This document shows, piece by piece, positions 51,241-60,861 of a stretch of 64,000 nucleotides of DNA (position 1 is the stretch's first letter; each line of letters opens with the position of its first letter). Below the pieces are notes generated by a model, which was not told the origin of the DNA, ran no database searches, and saw only the letters and a list, made by a program, of their open reading frames with translations. Source of the DNA: Gammaproteobacteria bacterium (GTDB lineage Bacteria > Pseudomonadota > Gammaproteobacteria > Pseudomonadales > Pseudohongiellaceae); contig JAURIJ010000008.1 of the NCBI GenBank assembly GCA_030832825.1, positions 53,735 to 117,734 on the forward strand, written 5' to 3'. The position numbers were made by a program, and so were the translations under genes.

Positions 51241-52593
51241 ATGCAAGAGCGAATCGACCTGCTGATTCACGCCCCGTGGATCGTGACCTGCGACAATGCA
51301 CTCTCCGTCCGGGAAGACCACTGCATCGCCATCACCGCCGGGCGCATCGTCGACATCCTGCCGAGCAGCCTGGCGCGTCAGCGTTACCTGGGCAAGCAGG
51401 ACCTCGACCTGCCCGACCACGTCCTGCTGCCAGGCCTCGTCAATGCCCATGGGCATGCCGCCATGAGCCTGCTGCGCGGCGCGGCCGATGATCTGTCCCT
51501 GCACGAGTGGCTGCAGGACTACATCTGGCCACTGGAAGGCCGCTGGGTGAACGAGGACTTCGTCCATCAGGGCACCCGGCTGGCCATCGCCGAGATGCTG
51601 CTGTGCGGCACCACCTGCTTCGCCGACATGTACTTCTTTCCCGATGCGGCGGCACGTGCTGCCGTCGAGATCGGCATGCGGGCGCAACTGGCCTGCCCGG
51701 TCATCGATTTTCCGACCGCCTGGGCGAGCAATGCCGATGAATACATCAGCAAGGCCACCGCGCTGCATGACGAATACCGCGGGCATCCCCTGATCAGCAT
51801 TGCCTTCGGCGCTCACGCCCCTTACACGGTGTCCGATGCGCCGCTGCGCAAGATCGCCACCTTCGCCGAGGAACTGGACATCCCCATCCACATGCATGTG
51901 CATGAAACCGCGCAGGAAATCCAGGACGCGCTGACGGCCTCCGGCAAGCGCCCGCTGCAGCGGCTGAGCGAACTCGGCCTGATCTCGCCGCGCATGCTTT
52001 GCGTACACGCCACACAGCTGAACGACGAAGAACGCGCCCTGCTGGGTGCCAGCGCAGCGAGCGTTGTGCATTGCCCGGAGTCCAACCTCAAGCTGGCCAG
52101 CGGCTTCTGCGAAGTGGCCAAACTGCTGGACGCAGGCGTGAATGTGGCGCTGGGCACCGACGGTGCCGCCAGCAACAACGACCTGGACATGTTCAGCGAG
52201 ATGCGCACTGCCGCCCTGCTGGCCAAGGCAGTGGCGGGCAATGCGGCCGCTGTGCCTGCCGCGCAGGCACTGCAGATGGCCACCCTTCACGGCGCACGGG
52301 CGCTGGGATTGGAAAGCGAGATCGGCTCGCTGGAGGCGGGCAAGAGTGCCGATCTCATCGCCGTGCGACTCGACGCCTGCAACACACAGCCGCTTTACAA
52401 TCCGGTCTCGCAGCTGGTCTACAGCACCAACAGCCGGCAAGTCAGTCATGTGTGGGTGGCGGGCAGGCAGTTGGTGGAAAACGGTGAGCTCTGCACACTC
52501 GATCGCCAGGCGCTAATGGAAGCCGTGGCGCTCTGGCAGGCACGCATTCACCCCCATACCCGGCATCAGGAGCCACTGAATGAGCATGAATGA
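51241..52593 (+). CDS. mtaD: 5-methylthioadenosine/S-adenosylhomocysteine deaminase (MtaD-type amidohydrolase)
   Basis: Zinc amidohydrolase that deaminates methylthioadenosine or S-adenosylhomocysteine. 450 aa. Metal ligands are in [22 protein letters not shown] and the later CVHATQL, with the aspartate in [15 protein letters not shown]. The neighbour ubiG produces S-adenosylhomocysteine, consistent with a recycling role. ATG at 51241 is the family-like start; upstream open frame rejected. Ends in a 14-base overlap with ubiG. Confidence 0.88.
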   Translation: MQERIDLLIHAPWIVTCDNALSVREDHCIAITAGRIVDILPSSLARQRYLGKQDLDLPDHVLLPGLVNAHGHAAMSLLRGAADDLSLHEWLQDYIWPLEGRWVNEDFVHQGTRLAIAEMLLCGTTCFADMYFFPDAAARAAVEIGMRAQLACPVIDFPTAWASNADEYISKATALHDEYRGHPLISIAFGAHAPYTVSDAPLRKIATFAEELDIPIHMHVHETAQEIQDALTASGKRPLQRLSELGLISPRMLCVHATQLNDEERALLGASAASVVHCPESNLKLASGFCEVAKLLDAGVNVALGTDGAASNNDLDMFSEMRTAALLAKAVAGNAAAVPAAQALQMATLHGARALGLESEIGSLEAGKSADLIAVRLDACNTQPLYNPVSQLVYSTNSRQVSHVWVAGRQLVENGELCTLDRQALMEAVALWQARIHPHTRHQEPLNEHE

Positions 52594-53323
52594 ATCCTCG
52601 GCTGCGACCGTCAATTGCGACGACGCTGAAATTCGCAAGTTCGAGAAACTGGCCTCGCGCTGGTGGGACCCGAACAGCGAGTTCCGTCCGCTGCACGAGA
52701 TCAACCCGCTGCGTGTGGGCTTCATCGCCGGCAAGACTGTCCTGGCGGGCAAGCGCATCGTCGACATCGGCTGCGGTGGCGGCATACTCAGCGAAGCCCT
52801 GGCCCGTCACGGCGCCGAGGTCACCGGCATCGACATGGCCAATGCCTCCCTCGCCGTGGCCCGCCTGCACCAACTGGAAAGCGGCCTGCAGATTCGCTAC
52901 GAGCAGATTTCGGCAGAAGCCCTGGCCGCCCGCGAGCCGGGCAGCTTCGACATCGTCACCTGCCTGGAAATGCTCGAGCACGTGCCTGACCCACAGGCAG
53001 TGGTCGAGGCCTGCGCCCGCCTGGTCAAGCCCGGTGGGCATCTGTTCTTCTCCACCATCAATCGCAATCCCAAGTCCTACCTGTTCGCCATCCTGGGTGC
53101 CGAATACATCCTCAATCTGCTGCCGCGCGGCACTCATGACTATGCTCGGTTCATCAAGCCCTCCGAACTGGCCGGCTGGACACGCCAGAGCGGACTGGAT
53201 ACCGGCGAGTTGACCGGCATGAGCTACAACCCGCTGACGAAGCGCTACTGGCTGGGCCGCGATGTGGACGTGAACTACCTGGTGCATTGCAGGCGGCCGG
53301 CCGATGGAGCCCTGTCACAGTGA
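52580..53323 (+). CDS. ubiG: UbiG, ubiquinone O-methyltransferase
   Basis: Performs the two O-methylations of ubiquinone synthesis. 247 aa. SAM-binding motif [20 protein letters not shown], quoted in part, near residues 58-72; [17 protein letters not shown] [29 protein letters not shown]-terminal [19 protein letters not shown] is typical UbiG. ATG at 52580 or six bases later. Stop overlaps the mupP GTG (GTGA). Confidence 0.95.
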   Translation: MSMNESSAATVNCDDAEIRKFEKLASRWWDPNSEFRPLHEINPLRVGFIAGKTVLAGKRIVDIGCGGGILSEALARHGAEVTGIDMANASLAVARLHQLESGLQIRYEQISAEALAAREPGSFDIVTCLEMLEHVPDPQAVVEACARLVKPGGHLFFSTINRNPKSYLFAILGAEYILNLLPRGTHDYARFIKPSELAGWTRQSGLDTGELTGMSYNPLTKRYWLGRDVDVNYLVHCRRPADGALSQ

Positions 53324-54021
53324 GCCGCCGACCTCTTCCACTGCGCGGCCTGCCCGAAGGCTGCGTGCTGTTCGACCTGGATGGCACCCTGCTCGACACC
53401 GCGCCGGACTTCTGCGCCGTGCTACAGACCATGACAGAGGAGCGGGGCGAGGCTCCGATTGCCGAGTCCCGCGTGCGCCAGACGGTGTCCAACGGCGCCC
53501 GCGCCCTGGTGGAGATGGCCTTCGGCACGCGGCCGGATGACTCCGGTTTCGAACCGCTGCTGGAGCGCCTGCTGTCACTCTACGGCCAGCAGATCACGGC
53601 TTCGCGCTCCGTGCTCTACCCGGGCATGGACGAGTTGCTGCGCTACCTGGAAGCGCAGCGCATTCCCTGGGGCGTCGTCACCAACAAGGCGGTGCGCTTC
53701 AGCGCCCCCTTGCTCGAGGCCATGGCACTGCACACCCGCTGCGCAGTGCTCGTGTGTCCGGACCATGTGAAGCGCAGCAAGCCTGATCCAGAGCCCTTGC
53801 TGCTGGCTTGCGAGCGCCTCGGCCGCCAGCCAGCAGCCGGGCTCTACGTCGGCGACCACGAACGCGACATCAGCGCCGGGCGTGCAGCCGGCATGTACAC
53901 CGTCGCTGCCGCCTATGGCTATCTGGCAGCGGACGAGCCGGCGCAGCGCTGGGGCGCCGACATGATCATCGACGAGGCGCAAGCCCTGACCCGCTGGCTG
54001 CAGACCCTGCAAGCTGCCTGA
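53320..54021 (+). CDS. mupP: HAD phosphatase, probably N-acetylmuramic acid 6-phosphate phosphatase (MupP)
   Basis: 233 aa from a GTG that overlaps the ubiG stop. HAD motif I is [16 protein letters not shown] near residues 16-31, motif II GVVTNK, motif [12 protein letters not shown], and motif [11 protein letters not shown]. Proteins at this position after ubiG in pseudomonads are MupP, of the peptidoglycan-recycling bypass that gives intrinsic fosfomycin tolerance; phosphoglycolate phosphatase (Gph) is the alternative name. Assignment rests on context. Confidence 0.8.
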   Translation: MSRRPLPLRGLPEGCVLFDLDGTLLDTAPDFCAVLQTMTEERGEAPIAESRVRQTVSNGARALVEMAFGTRPDDSGFEPLLERLLSLYGQQITASRSVLYPGMDELLRYLEAQRIPWGVVTNKAVRFSAPLLEAMALHTRCAVLVCPDHVKRSKPDPEPLLLACERLGRQPAAGLYVGDHERDISAGRAAGMYTVAAAYGYLAADEPAQRWGADMIIDEAQALTRWLQTLQAA

Positions 54022-54059
54022 ATCCCGAACCTCTTTCGACCCTGACCCTGGAAACCACT

Positions 54060-54797
54060 ATGGAACACTACACTCCCCGGCCAGACCTGCTGGCAGATCG
54101 CATCATCCTCGTGACCGGGGCCGGCGACGGTCTCGGCAAGGCAGCCGCTCTCGCGTATGCCGCACACGGCGCCACCGTCATCCTTCTGGGCCGGACCCAG
54201 TCCAAGCTCGAAGCCCTGTATGACGAGATCGTCGGCCAGGGTCTGCCGGAGCCCATCATCCATCCGATGAACCTGCAGACGGCCACGGAGGAGGAATACA
54301 AGGTGCTGGGCGACACGATCCTGGAGCAGTTCGGGCGTCTGGACGGCCTGCTGCACAGCGCCGCCGTGCTCGGCCCGCGCACGCCTGTGCAGTTCTATGC
54401 GGCGGAGTCCTGGATGAAGGTGATGCAGGTCAACGTGAATGCCGCCTTCCTGCTGTGCAAGTCTCTGCTGCCGGCCCTGCAGGCTTCCGCCGATGCGAGC
54501 ATCGTGTTCACCTCTTCCAGTGTCGGCCGCAAGGGCCGCGCTTACTGGGGCGGCTATTCGGTGAGCAAGTTCGCCGTCGAGGGCCTCATGCAGGTCCTGG
54601 CAGACGAGTTGCGCCTGACCAGCGCCATTCGCGTGAACAGTATCGACCCGGGCGCCACGCGCACCAACATGCGCAAGGAAGCCTATCCGGCCGAAGACCC
54701 GAACACACTGATCACCCCGCAGGCGCGCATGGGCCTCTACCTCTTCCTGATGGGGCCTGACAGCAAGGGCGTGACCGGGGAAGCCCTGCACGCCTGA
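54060..54797 (+). CDS. yciK: YciK-like short-chain dehydrogenase/reductase
   Basis: 245 aa. NAD(P)-binding ILVTGAGDGLGKAAALAY near residues 15-32, HSAAVLG, catalytic Ser in FTSSSVG and YSVSK with Tyr and Lys. Substrate unknown. Follows mupP by 38 bases; this neighbourhood matches pseudomonads. Confidence 0.88.
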   Translation: MEHYTPRPDLLADRIILVTGAGDGLGKAAALAYAAHGATVILLGRTQSKLEALYDEIVGQGLPEPIIHPMNLQTATEEEYKVLGDTILEQFGRLDGLLHSAAVLGPRTPVQFYAAESWMKVMQVNVNAAFLLCKSLLPALQASADASIVFTSSSVGRKGRAYWGGYSVSKFAVEGLMQVLADELRLTSAIRVNSIDPGATRTNMRKEAYPAEDPNTLITPQARMGLYLFLMGPDSKGVTGEALHA

Positions 54798-55112
54798 GGC
54801 GCCGCGCCGGGCGTCGAAAAAATCACGCTTAATGAACCAAGTCGCGCCAGAAATATGACGGCGCTTCAACCGGCAGTGCCGGCAAGCCGACAAAAATTGC
54901 CGCTCCCGCCAGGGGGGCGGCAATGCCGCAAATCCCGCCAGCACCCCGAAAACCCCCGCCGAAACGTCGCAACCCACTGAATATAAAAGGAAAGAGTAGA
55001 AAAGCTAAAGGTTGGCACGATACTCGATTCAGCAGCCAGGCAGGCATCAATCAGGATGCTCGCTGCAATTGTCTGCCGCTTGCGCAGACGCATGGACCCA
55101 GGAGCACTCACA
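54798..55112. other. Gene-free gap before the GGDEF pair
   Basis: 315 bp with no supportable gene. It contains a palindrome CCGGCAGTGCCGG near 54870, a strong hairpin (separate entry), a purine-rich stretch with TATAAAAGGAAAGAG near 54981, and TTGGCACGATACTCGAT near 55013, which has the -24 GG but not the -12 GC of a sigma-54 promoter. Probably holds the promoter of the GGDEF pair. Confidence 0.55.
54896..54924. other. Strong hairpin in the yciK-GGDEF gap
   Basis: ATTGCCGC (54896-54903) and GCGGCAAT (54917-54924), perfect 8-bp stem, 13-base loop. The flanking A-run (54892-54896) gives a terminator shape on the minus strand, where no gene leads into it; on the plus strand it may mark the end of the yciK transcript. 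Confidence 0.5.
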
Positions 55113-56036
55113 ATGGCGACGCCACTGCATACCTCGAACACGATCGACTTCAACAGCGCCAGGCTCAGTCTGACCAAGCCTGTGATCACGCCCACGGAAG
55201 TCGCCCCCGAGAACTACAGCGAACGACGCTACCGCATGGCGGCAAGCCTGCAGACCACGCTCGACATCGAGCAGCTGCTGCAGTTTTTCCTGGCCGAACT
55301 CAAGCCCAGCGTGGAACTCGACGGGCTGCAGTACATCAACGAAACCCAGCAGCTGCAGATCGTGTCCGGCCGCAAGGCTTCCCACAGCTGTGGCTACCGC
55401 CTGATCACGGCGAACGATCACCTTGGGGAGATCGTGTTCTATCGCAACACGCGCTTCTCCGACCAGAACCTGCAGGCCATCGAGGTGATGCTGAGCGCGC
55501 TGATCTGTCCGCTGCGCAATGCCCTGACCTACCGTGACGCCTTGATGGCCTCCCTGACCGACCCGCTCACCGGCGCCGGCAACCGCATCGCCCTGGAACA
55601 CGCCCTGGAGCGTGAGATCAATCTGGCACGCCGCTTCAAGCAGCCCATGTCCCTGCTGGTCATCGACATCGACAAGTTCAAGCAGATCAATGACACCCTC
55701 GGGCACAGTGCCAGCGATGCTGTGCTGCGCCAGATCGTGAGCACCATCGTGCGCATCAATCGCAACACCGACCTGACCTTCCGCTATGGCGGCGACGAAT
55801 TGGTCGTCCTGCTCAATCGCACCAATGCCGACGGGGCCCTGGTCATCGCCGAGCGCCTGCGCAAGGCCATCGAGGGCCTGGAGATCAGCGTGGGGGAGGA
55901 AGCCGTCAGCACCACCATCAGCATCGGGGTCACCTCCTTCGCTGGCCAGGACACGGCGGAAAGCATGTTCAACCGCGCCGACAAGGCGCTCTATCTGATC
56001 AAGAGTGCCGGCGGCAACAAGGCCATCGGACTCTGA
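55113..56036 (+). CDS. Diguanylate cyclase with GAF-like N-terminal domain (first of a tandem pair)
   Basis: 307 aa. N-terminal sensor-like domain about residues 30-145 with SHSCGYRLIT, then a GGDEF domain from about 148 (SLTDPLTGAGNR). Catalytic signature is YGGDEL at 225-230, LLVIDIDKFKQINDTLGH supplies the metal and guanine-site residues, and an inhibitory-site RNTD lies at 217-220. Likely an active, product-inhibited c-di-GMP synthase. No membrane segment, so cytoplasmic. ATG at 55113 has AGGAG eight bases upstream. Confidence 0.88.
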   Translation: MATPLHTSNTIDFNSARLSLTKPVITPTEVAPENYSERRYRMAASLQTTLDIEQLLQFFLAELKPSVELDGLQYINETQQLQIVSGRKASHSCGYRLITANDHLGEIVFYRNTRFSDQNLQAIEVMLSALICPLRNALTYRDALMASLTDPLTGAGNRIALEHALEREINLARRFKQPMSLLVIDIDKFKQINDTLGHSASDAVLRQIVSTIVRINRNTDLTFRYGGDELVVLLNRTNADGALVIAERLRKAIEGLEISVGEEAVSTTISIGVTSFAGQDTAESMFNRADKALYLIKSAGGNKAIGL

Positions 56037-56074
56037 GCAACCACATTCCAGAACAAGCCATCAAGGGGTAAATC

Positions 56075-56995
56075 ATGGTCGTCTCCGTCAGTGCGAATCT
56101 GCATTCCGAGGCCAATACCGACAAGACCAGAGCCATCATCCAGACCGACGCGCTCAGCGGCGAGAAACTGGATTTGCGGATGCAGCTGGGCGAAGTGCTG
56201 CAGACCACGCTGGATCTGAACCTGCTGCTGCGGCTGTTTCTGGAGAAGGTCAGCACCGTGGTGCGACTGGACGGGATTCATTACCTGAACGAGGACCTGG
56301 GCATCGACACCTCGGTGGCCAAGCAGTCCACGCACAGCTGCGGGTATCGCCTGATCACCAACGAGGACAAGCTGGGCGAAGTCATCTTCAAGCGCAGCAA
56401 GAAATTCACCGAAAAGGAACTCAGCATTCTGGAGACACTGCTCTCCACGCTGATCTTCCCGCTTCGCAACGCCCTGCGTCTGCGCGCGGCCGTGCGCTCC
56501 GCCTTCAGTGACCCGCTCACAGGCGCCGGCAATCGGCGCTTCCTGCAGCAGACACTGGAGCGCGAGATCGATCTGGCCAAGCGCCACAATCAGCCCCTCA
56601 GCCTGCTGATGCTGGAGGTCGATGGCCTGCGCAAGCTGCACGAGCAGCATGGCCTCGGCAATGCCGAACGCGTCCTGCGCGCGCTCGCGGAAAGCCTGCG
56701 CCAATGCTCACGCTCGACCGATGCGGTGTTCCGCAACGAGGGCGAGCAGTTCGTGCTGATTCTGAGCAATACCGACAAGGCGGGGGCCCATGTCATCGCT
56801 CGTCGCATTCAGGCGGCATCACAAGGCATCACAGCACTTGCGAGAGACGATGCCGAGCAGTCCATCGAAAGCATCAGCGTGAGCCAGGGCCTGGCAGTGA
56901 TGAGCGGCACGGATTCCAGCGCCAGCCTGCTGGAGCGCGCCGCCAAGGCACTGACGGGCGCTCGCAAGCGCGGCGGGAATCTGATTCACAGTTGA
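56075..56995 (+). CDS. Degenerate GGDEF protein (second of the tandem pair)
   Basis: 306 aa, paralogous to its upstream neighbour over the whole length, including THSCGYRLIT and SDPLTGAGNRRFL. The catalytic signature is lost: GGDEF is EGEQF (222-226), IDIDKFKQIND is LEVDGLRKLHE. The RxxD inhibitory-site motif is kept as RSTD (213-216), five residues before the motif as in active enzymes. It is therefore unlikely to make c-di-GMP but could bind it. 38 bases after the first gene; faces rluB. Confidence 0.85.
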   Translation: MVVSVSANLHSEANTDKTRAIIQTDALSGEKLDLRMQLGEVLQTTLDLNLLLRLFLEKVSTVVRLDGIHYLNEDLGIDTSVAKQSTHSCGYRLITNEDKLGEVIFKRSKKFTEKELSILETLLSTLIFPLRNALRLRAAVRSAFSDPLTGAGNRRFLQQTLEREIDLAKRHNQPLSLLMLEVDGLRKLHEQHGLGNAERVLRALAESLRQCSRSTDAVFRNEGEQFVLILSNTDKAGAHVIARRIQAASQGITALARDDAEQSIESISVSQGLAVMSGTDSSASLLERAAKALTGARKRGGNLIHS

Positions 56996-56999
56996 GCGT

Positions 57000-57776
57000 T
57001 CAGCGGCGCACTGGCGCCACCTTGCGCGGCTTGGTGTTCATCGGCAGGTTGACGGCACGGTAGAGCAGCGCCATTTCCTCACGGGGCAATTCATAGAAAT
57101 CGCCCCGTTTCACCTTGCTGGGAATGAAGATCGGGCCGTAGCGCACGCGCTTCAGACGGCTCACGCGAATGCCCTGGGATTCCCACAGCTTGCGCACCTC
57201 GCGGTTGCGTCCTTCCATCAGCACCACGTGATACCAGCGATTGGCACCCTCTCCGGCGAAGAACTGGATGTCGGTGAAGCGGCACAGGTGATCGTCGATC
57301 ATCACGCCCTTGAGCAGGGTGCGGATCACTTCATCGCTGACCTCCCCCATCACCCGCACCGCGTATTCACGATCGATGTTGGACGAGGGATGCATCAGAC
57401 GATTGGCAAGTTCGCCATCGGTGGTGAACAGCAGGAGGCCGCTGGTGTTGATGTCGAGACGGCCGATGGCGACCCAGCGCCCATGGGTGATCTTCGGCAG
57501 CTTGTCGAACACGGAGGGACGCCCTTCCGGGTCCTTGCGCGTGCAGATCTCGTCCTCGGGCTTGTTGTAAAGCAGCACGCGCTGCATCTCGGCCACGGCG
57601 CTGCCTGGGTTGACCTTCTTGCCATCCACCAGAAGCACGTCGTCCTTGCCGACGCGATCCCCGATCGTGGCCACCACGCCGTTGATCTTCACCCGCCCCG
57701 CGCGGATCCATTCCTCCAGCTCGCGACGTGACCCAAAGCCGGCCCGTGCCAGCACCTTCTGCAGTTTCTCGTTCAT
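57000..57776 (-). CDS. rluB: RluB, 23S rRNA pseudouridine-2605 synthase
   Basis: About 258 aa. N-terminal S4 domain (EKLQKVLARAGFGSRRELEE) and pseudouridine synthase core with the catalytic aspartate in GRLDINTSGLLLFT; later YAVRVMGE and MEGRNREVRKLWE. ATG at 57776 has GGAG six bases upstream. Near scpB/scpA, a widely conserved order. Confidence 0.93.
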   Translation of the reverse strand: MNEKLQKVLARAGFGSRRELEEWIRAGRVKINGVVATIGDRVGKDDVLLVDGKKVNPGSAVAEMQRVLLYNKPEDEICTRKDPEGRPSVFDKLPKITHGRWVAIGRLDINTSGLLLFTTDGELANRLMHPSSNIDREYAVRVMGEVSDEVIRTLLKGVMIDDHLCRFTDIQFFAGEGANRWYHVVLMEGRNREVRKLWESQGIRVSRLKRVRYGPIFIPSKVKRGDFYELPREEMALLYRAVNLPMNTKPRKVAPVRR

Positions 57777-57833
57777 GATGTCTCCCGACATGTCAGTGGC
57801 AGGCATTGCCTTGCGCAGCGCCCGCCGGTGGTC

Positions 57834-58628
57834 TTACGTGTGTTCTTCGTCAATGTCCGACGCCGCCGCGCCGGCGGGCTTCCCGGCAAACTGGCCCAGC
57901 CCCAGGATCTCGTCCAGCGGGCGTTTGGCCAGGGCGACGGCCTCCTCTTCCTCGAGGCGGACGGCTTCGTCGTCTTCGTCATCGTCGTCGATGCCGAGCG
58001 CTTCGTCCTCGTCCAGCGCCTCCGCGGGCGGCAGTTCCAGCACCCGCATGCTGGTCAGATCGTCGTCCTCCAGCGCCAGCTCCGGATTGAGCTTGTCCAG
58101 ATCGCGGATCTCGGACAGCGGCGGCAGCTCCTGCAGGCTCTTCAGGTTGAAGTAGTCCAGGAACTGACGCGTGGTGGCGAACATGGCCGGACGCCCTGGC
58201 ACGTCACGGTGCCCCACCACACGGATCCACTCGCGATCGAGCAGCGTGCGGATGATGGTGGAACTCACGCTGACGCCGCGGATTTCCTCGATATCGCCCC
58301 GCGTGATCGGCTGGCGGTAGGCCACCAGGGCCAGGGTTTCCAGCAACGCACGGGTGTAACGCTGGGGCTTTTCCTCCCACAGGCGCGATACCCAGGGGCT
58401 CAGCTCCTGACGCACCTGGAAGCGGAAACCGGACGCCACTTCCTTGAGTTCGAAACCGCGCCCGGCGCAATCCTCGGCAATCAGGGCCAGAGCGGCGCGC
58501 AGTTCGTCATCACCGGGCCGTTCCTCTTCCAGAAACACCTCTGCCATGGCGGCCAGGGACAAGGGCTTGCCGGCGGCCAGCAGCAGGCCTTCCAGGATCT
58601 GCCGCAGTTTGTTGTCTGTATCACTCAT
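57834..58628 (-). CDS. scpB: ScpB, segregation and condensation protein B
   Basis: Kleisin-associated winged-helix protein of the SMC-ScpAB chromosome condensation complex. 264 aa. ILEGLLLAAGKPLSLAAMAE at the N-terminus and LLETLALVAYRQPITRGDIE with VRTL-type IIRTLLDREWIRVVGHRD are characteristic. A long acidic tail follows (about 220-264, DEDEALGIDDDDEDDEAVRL). Overlaps scpA by four bases. Pseudomonads usually use MksBEF or SMC; no smc gene is in this window. Confidence 0.93.
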   Translation of the reverse strand: MSDTDNKLRQILEGLLLAAGKPLSLAAMAEVFLEEERPGDDELRAALALIAEDCAGRGFELKEVASGFRFQVRQELSPWVSRLWEEKPQRYTRALLETLALVAYRQPITRGDIEEIRGVSVSSTIIRTLLDREWIRVVGHRDVPGRPAMFATTRQFLDYFNLKSLQELPPLSEIRDLDKLNPELALEDDDLTSMRVLELPPAEALDEDEALGIDDDDEDDEAVRLEEEEAVALAKRPLDEILGLGQFAGKPAGAAASDIDEEHT

Positions 58629-59542
58629 TCACTTCTTGCCTTCAGATGAATGGGGCCGAACGGCTCCGTCTGCACTATTTCGATCAACGAGTCCTTGATC
58701 AGTTCCATCACCGCGAGGAAGGTGACCACCACGCCCAGCCGGCCCTCTTCCCGCATCAGCAGCGACACCAGCGGCACGAAGCGCTGGGAGGACAGACGCA
58801 CCAGGATCTCGGACATCTTCTCGCGCGTGGACAGGGTCTCGCGCTGCACGTGATGGTGCTCGAACATGTCGGCGCGGCGCAGCACCATGGCCAGGGAGAC
58901 CAGGATCTCGCGCAGATCGACGTGAGGCTCGGGCGCATTGCGCTCCAGGTGCGGGCTTTCGGCCTCGGCCGCATAGATATCCCGCTCCAGACGCGGCAGC
59001 TCATCCATATCCTCGGCCGCCTTCTTGTAGCGTTCGTATTCCTGCAGGCGCCGGATGAGCTGGGCGCGCGGATCATCTTCCTCTTCCTCATCGGCGCTGC
59101 TGCGCGGCAGCAGCATGCGCGACTTGATCTCGGCCAGCATGGCGGCCATCACCAGATATTCCGCCGCGAGCTCGAACTGACTGGCCTCCATCAGGTCGAC
59201 ATAGGCCATGTACTGATCGGTGATCTCGGCCACGTTGATGTCGAGGATGTCGATGTTCTGACGCTTGATCAGGTAGAGCAGCAGGTCCAGCGGGCCTTCG
59301 AAGGCTTCGAGGAACACTTCCAGGGCGTCGGGCGGGATGTAGAGGTCCGTGGGCAGCTCGGTGACGGCCTTGCCATCGACGAACGCGAAGGGCATCTCCT
59401 GCTGGGCGCCATCCGCCGCGCGGGCCTCGGGGTCCTCACTGCCGGCACGTCGCTGACCGGGCACCAGCAGACGCGAACGCGGCGTGCCTGCGGCGTCCGG
59501 CTGGAGATTGTCGTCGACGTCCTGCTGCAGCGAATCCGGCAT
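58625..59542 (-). CDS. scpA: ScpA, segregation and condensation protein A (kleisin)
   Basis: Kleisin bridging SMC heads. 305 aa; kleisin N-terminal domain from about residue 75 (FEGPLDLLLYLIKRQNIDIL), MEASQFELAAEYLVMAAMLAEIKSRMLLP quoted in part as AAEYLVMAAMLAEIKS, and a C-terminal winged helix ending FLAVMELIKDSLIEIVQTEP. The first 70 residues are a low-similarity extension; initiation could be further in. Confidence 0.92.
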   Translation of the reverse strand: MPDSLQQDVDDNLQPDAAGTPRSRLLVPGQRRAGSEDPEARAADGAQQEMPFAFVDGKAVTELPTDLYIPPDALEVFLEAFEGPLDLLLYLIKRQNIDILDINVAEITDQYMAYVDLMEASQFELAAEYLVMAAMLAEIKSRMLLPRSSADEEEEDDPRAQLIRRLQEYERYKKAAEDMDELPRLERDIYAAEAESPHLERNAPEPHVDLREILVSLAMVLRRADMFEHHHVQRETLSTREKMSEILVRLSSQRFVPLVSLLMREEGRLGVVVTFLAVMELIKDSLIEIVQTEPFGPIHLKARSE

Positions 59543-59545
59543 GAT

Positions 59546-60766
59546 TCAGCCCTGGTGGTAGGCCAGGCCCATGGCCTGACGTACATCGTCCATGGTCTGC
59601 ACGGCCGTGGCACGCGCCCGCTCCGCTCCGGCCGCCAGCACGGCACGCACGGCGTCGGGGTTCTTCTCGTAATCAGCCGCACGCACCTGGATCGGCTGCA
59701 GTTCGGCAATCACCGCGTCGATGACCGGGCGCTTGCACTCCAGACAGCCGATGCCGGCACTGCGGCAACCGCTCTGCACCCAGTCACGGGTGGCCTGGTC
59801 GGAATAGACCTCGTGCAACTGCCAGACCGGGCATTTCGCCGGGTCGCCCGGATCGCTGCGACGGATGCGCGCCGGGTCGGTGGGCATGGTGGAGATCTTC
59901 TTCTGCACCTGATCGAGCGGCTCGCGCAGCGCGATGGTGTTGTTGTAGGACTTGGACATCTTCTGGCCGTCCAGCCCTGGCATCTTCGCCGCCGGGGTCA
60001 GCAGCGCCTGCGGCTCGACCAGGATGCTCTTGCCGCTGCCTTCCAGATGCCCGAGCAGGCGCTCCTTGTCGCTGGCGGCGAGATTCTGCTGCGCATGAAT
60101 CAGGCTGCGTCCCTGCTCCAGGGCCTGCTGCGAACCGTCCTGCTGATAGGCAGTGCGCAGCGCCGCGAACTCGCGCGCCGCACTCTTGCCCATCTTGCGC
60201 ACGGCCTGCTCGGCACGTTCCACGAAATCGGGCTCACGGCCATACATGTGATTGAAGCGGCGCGCGACCTCGCGGGTCAGTTCCACGTGGGCGACCTGAT
60301 CGGCACCCACGGGCACATGGGCCGCCTTGTAGATCAGGATGTCGGCGCTCTGCAGCAGCGGGTAGCCCAGGAAGCCGTAGGTTTCCAGGTCCTTGTCGCG
60401 CAGCTTGTCCTGCTGATCCTTGTAGCTGGGCACGCGCTCCAGCCAGCCCAGCGGGGTGATCATGGACAGCAGCAGATGCAATTCGGCGTGCTCGGGCACC
60501 TGGGATTGCAGGAACAGGGAGCTGGCAGATGGGTCAACGCCCACCGCGAGCCAGTCGATGACCATGTCGAACACGCTGTCATTGAGGATGCGCGGATCGT
60601 TGTAATGGGTGGTCAGGGCGTGCCAGTCGGCCACGAAGAAGAAGCACTCGTACTGATGCTGAAGAACGATCCAGTTCTTCAGCACGCCATGCAGATGGCC
60701 CAGATGCAGCCTGCCGGTCGGACGCATGCCGGACAGGACTCGTTGCGGTGTCGATGCGGAAGACAC
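59546..60766 (-). CDS. trpS: Tryptophanyl-tRNA synthetase
   Basis: Charges tRNA-Trp. 406 aa, longer than E. coli TrpRS (334). HIGH-type motif TGRLHLGHLHGVL and KMSKS-type GLDGQKMSKSYNN are clear. A cysteine-containing insert CPVWQLHE ... GCRSAGIGCLECKR (about 310-345) is typical of the longer bacterial class. GTG start at 60766 has AGGAG seven bases upstream. Confidence 0.94.
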   Translation of the reverse strand: MSSASTPQRVLSGMRPTGRLHLGHLHGVLKNWIVLQHQYECFFFVADWHALTTHYNDPRILNDSVFDMVIDWLAVGVDPSASSLFLQSQVPEHAELHLLLSMITPLGWLERVPSYKDQQDKLRDKDLETYGFLGYPLLQSADILIYKAAHVPVGADQVAHVELTREVARRFNHMYGREPDFVERAEQAVRKMGKSAAREFAALRTAYQQDGSQQALEQGRSLIHAQQNLAASDKERLLGHLEGSGKSILVEPQALLTPAAKMPGLDGQKMSKSYNNTIALREPLDQVQKKISTMPTDPARIRRSDPGDPAKCPVWQLHEVYSDQATRDWVQSGCRSAGIGCLECKRPVIDAVIAELQPIQVRAADYEKNPDAVRAVLAAGAERARATAVQTMDDVRQAMGLAYHQG

Positions 60767-60861
60767 TCCCTCACTCCTTGATTTTCTGACTGATTTTGAC
60801 GTGCAGCATTATTGCAGATGGGCCGGTCGAATACGATTCCTTTTCTGCCCGGGCCGGGAGG

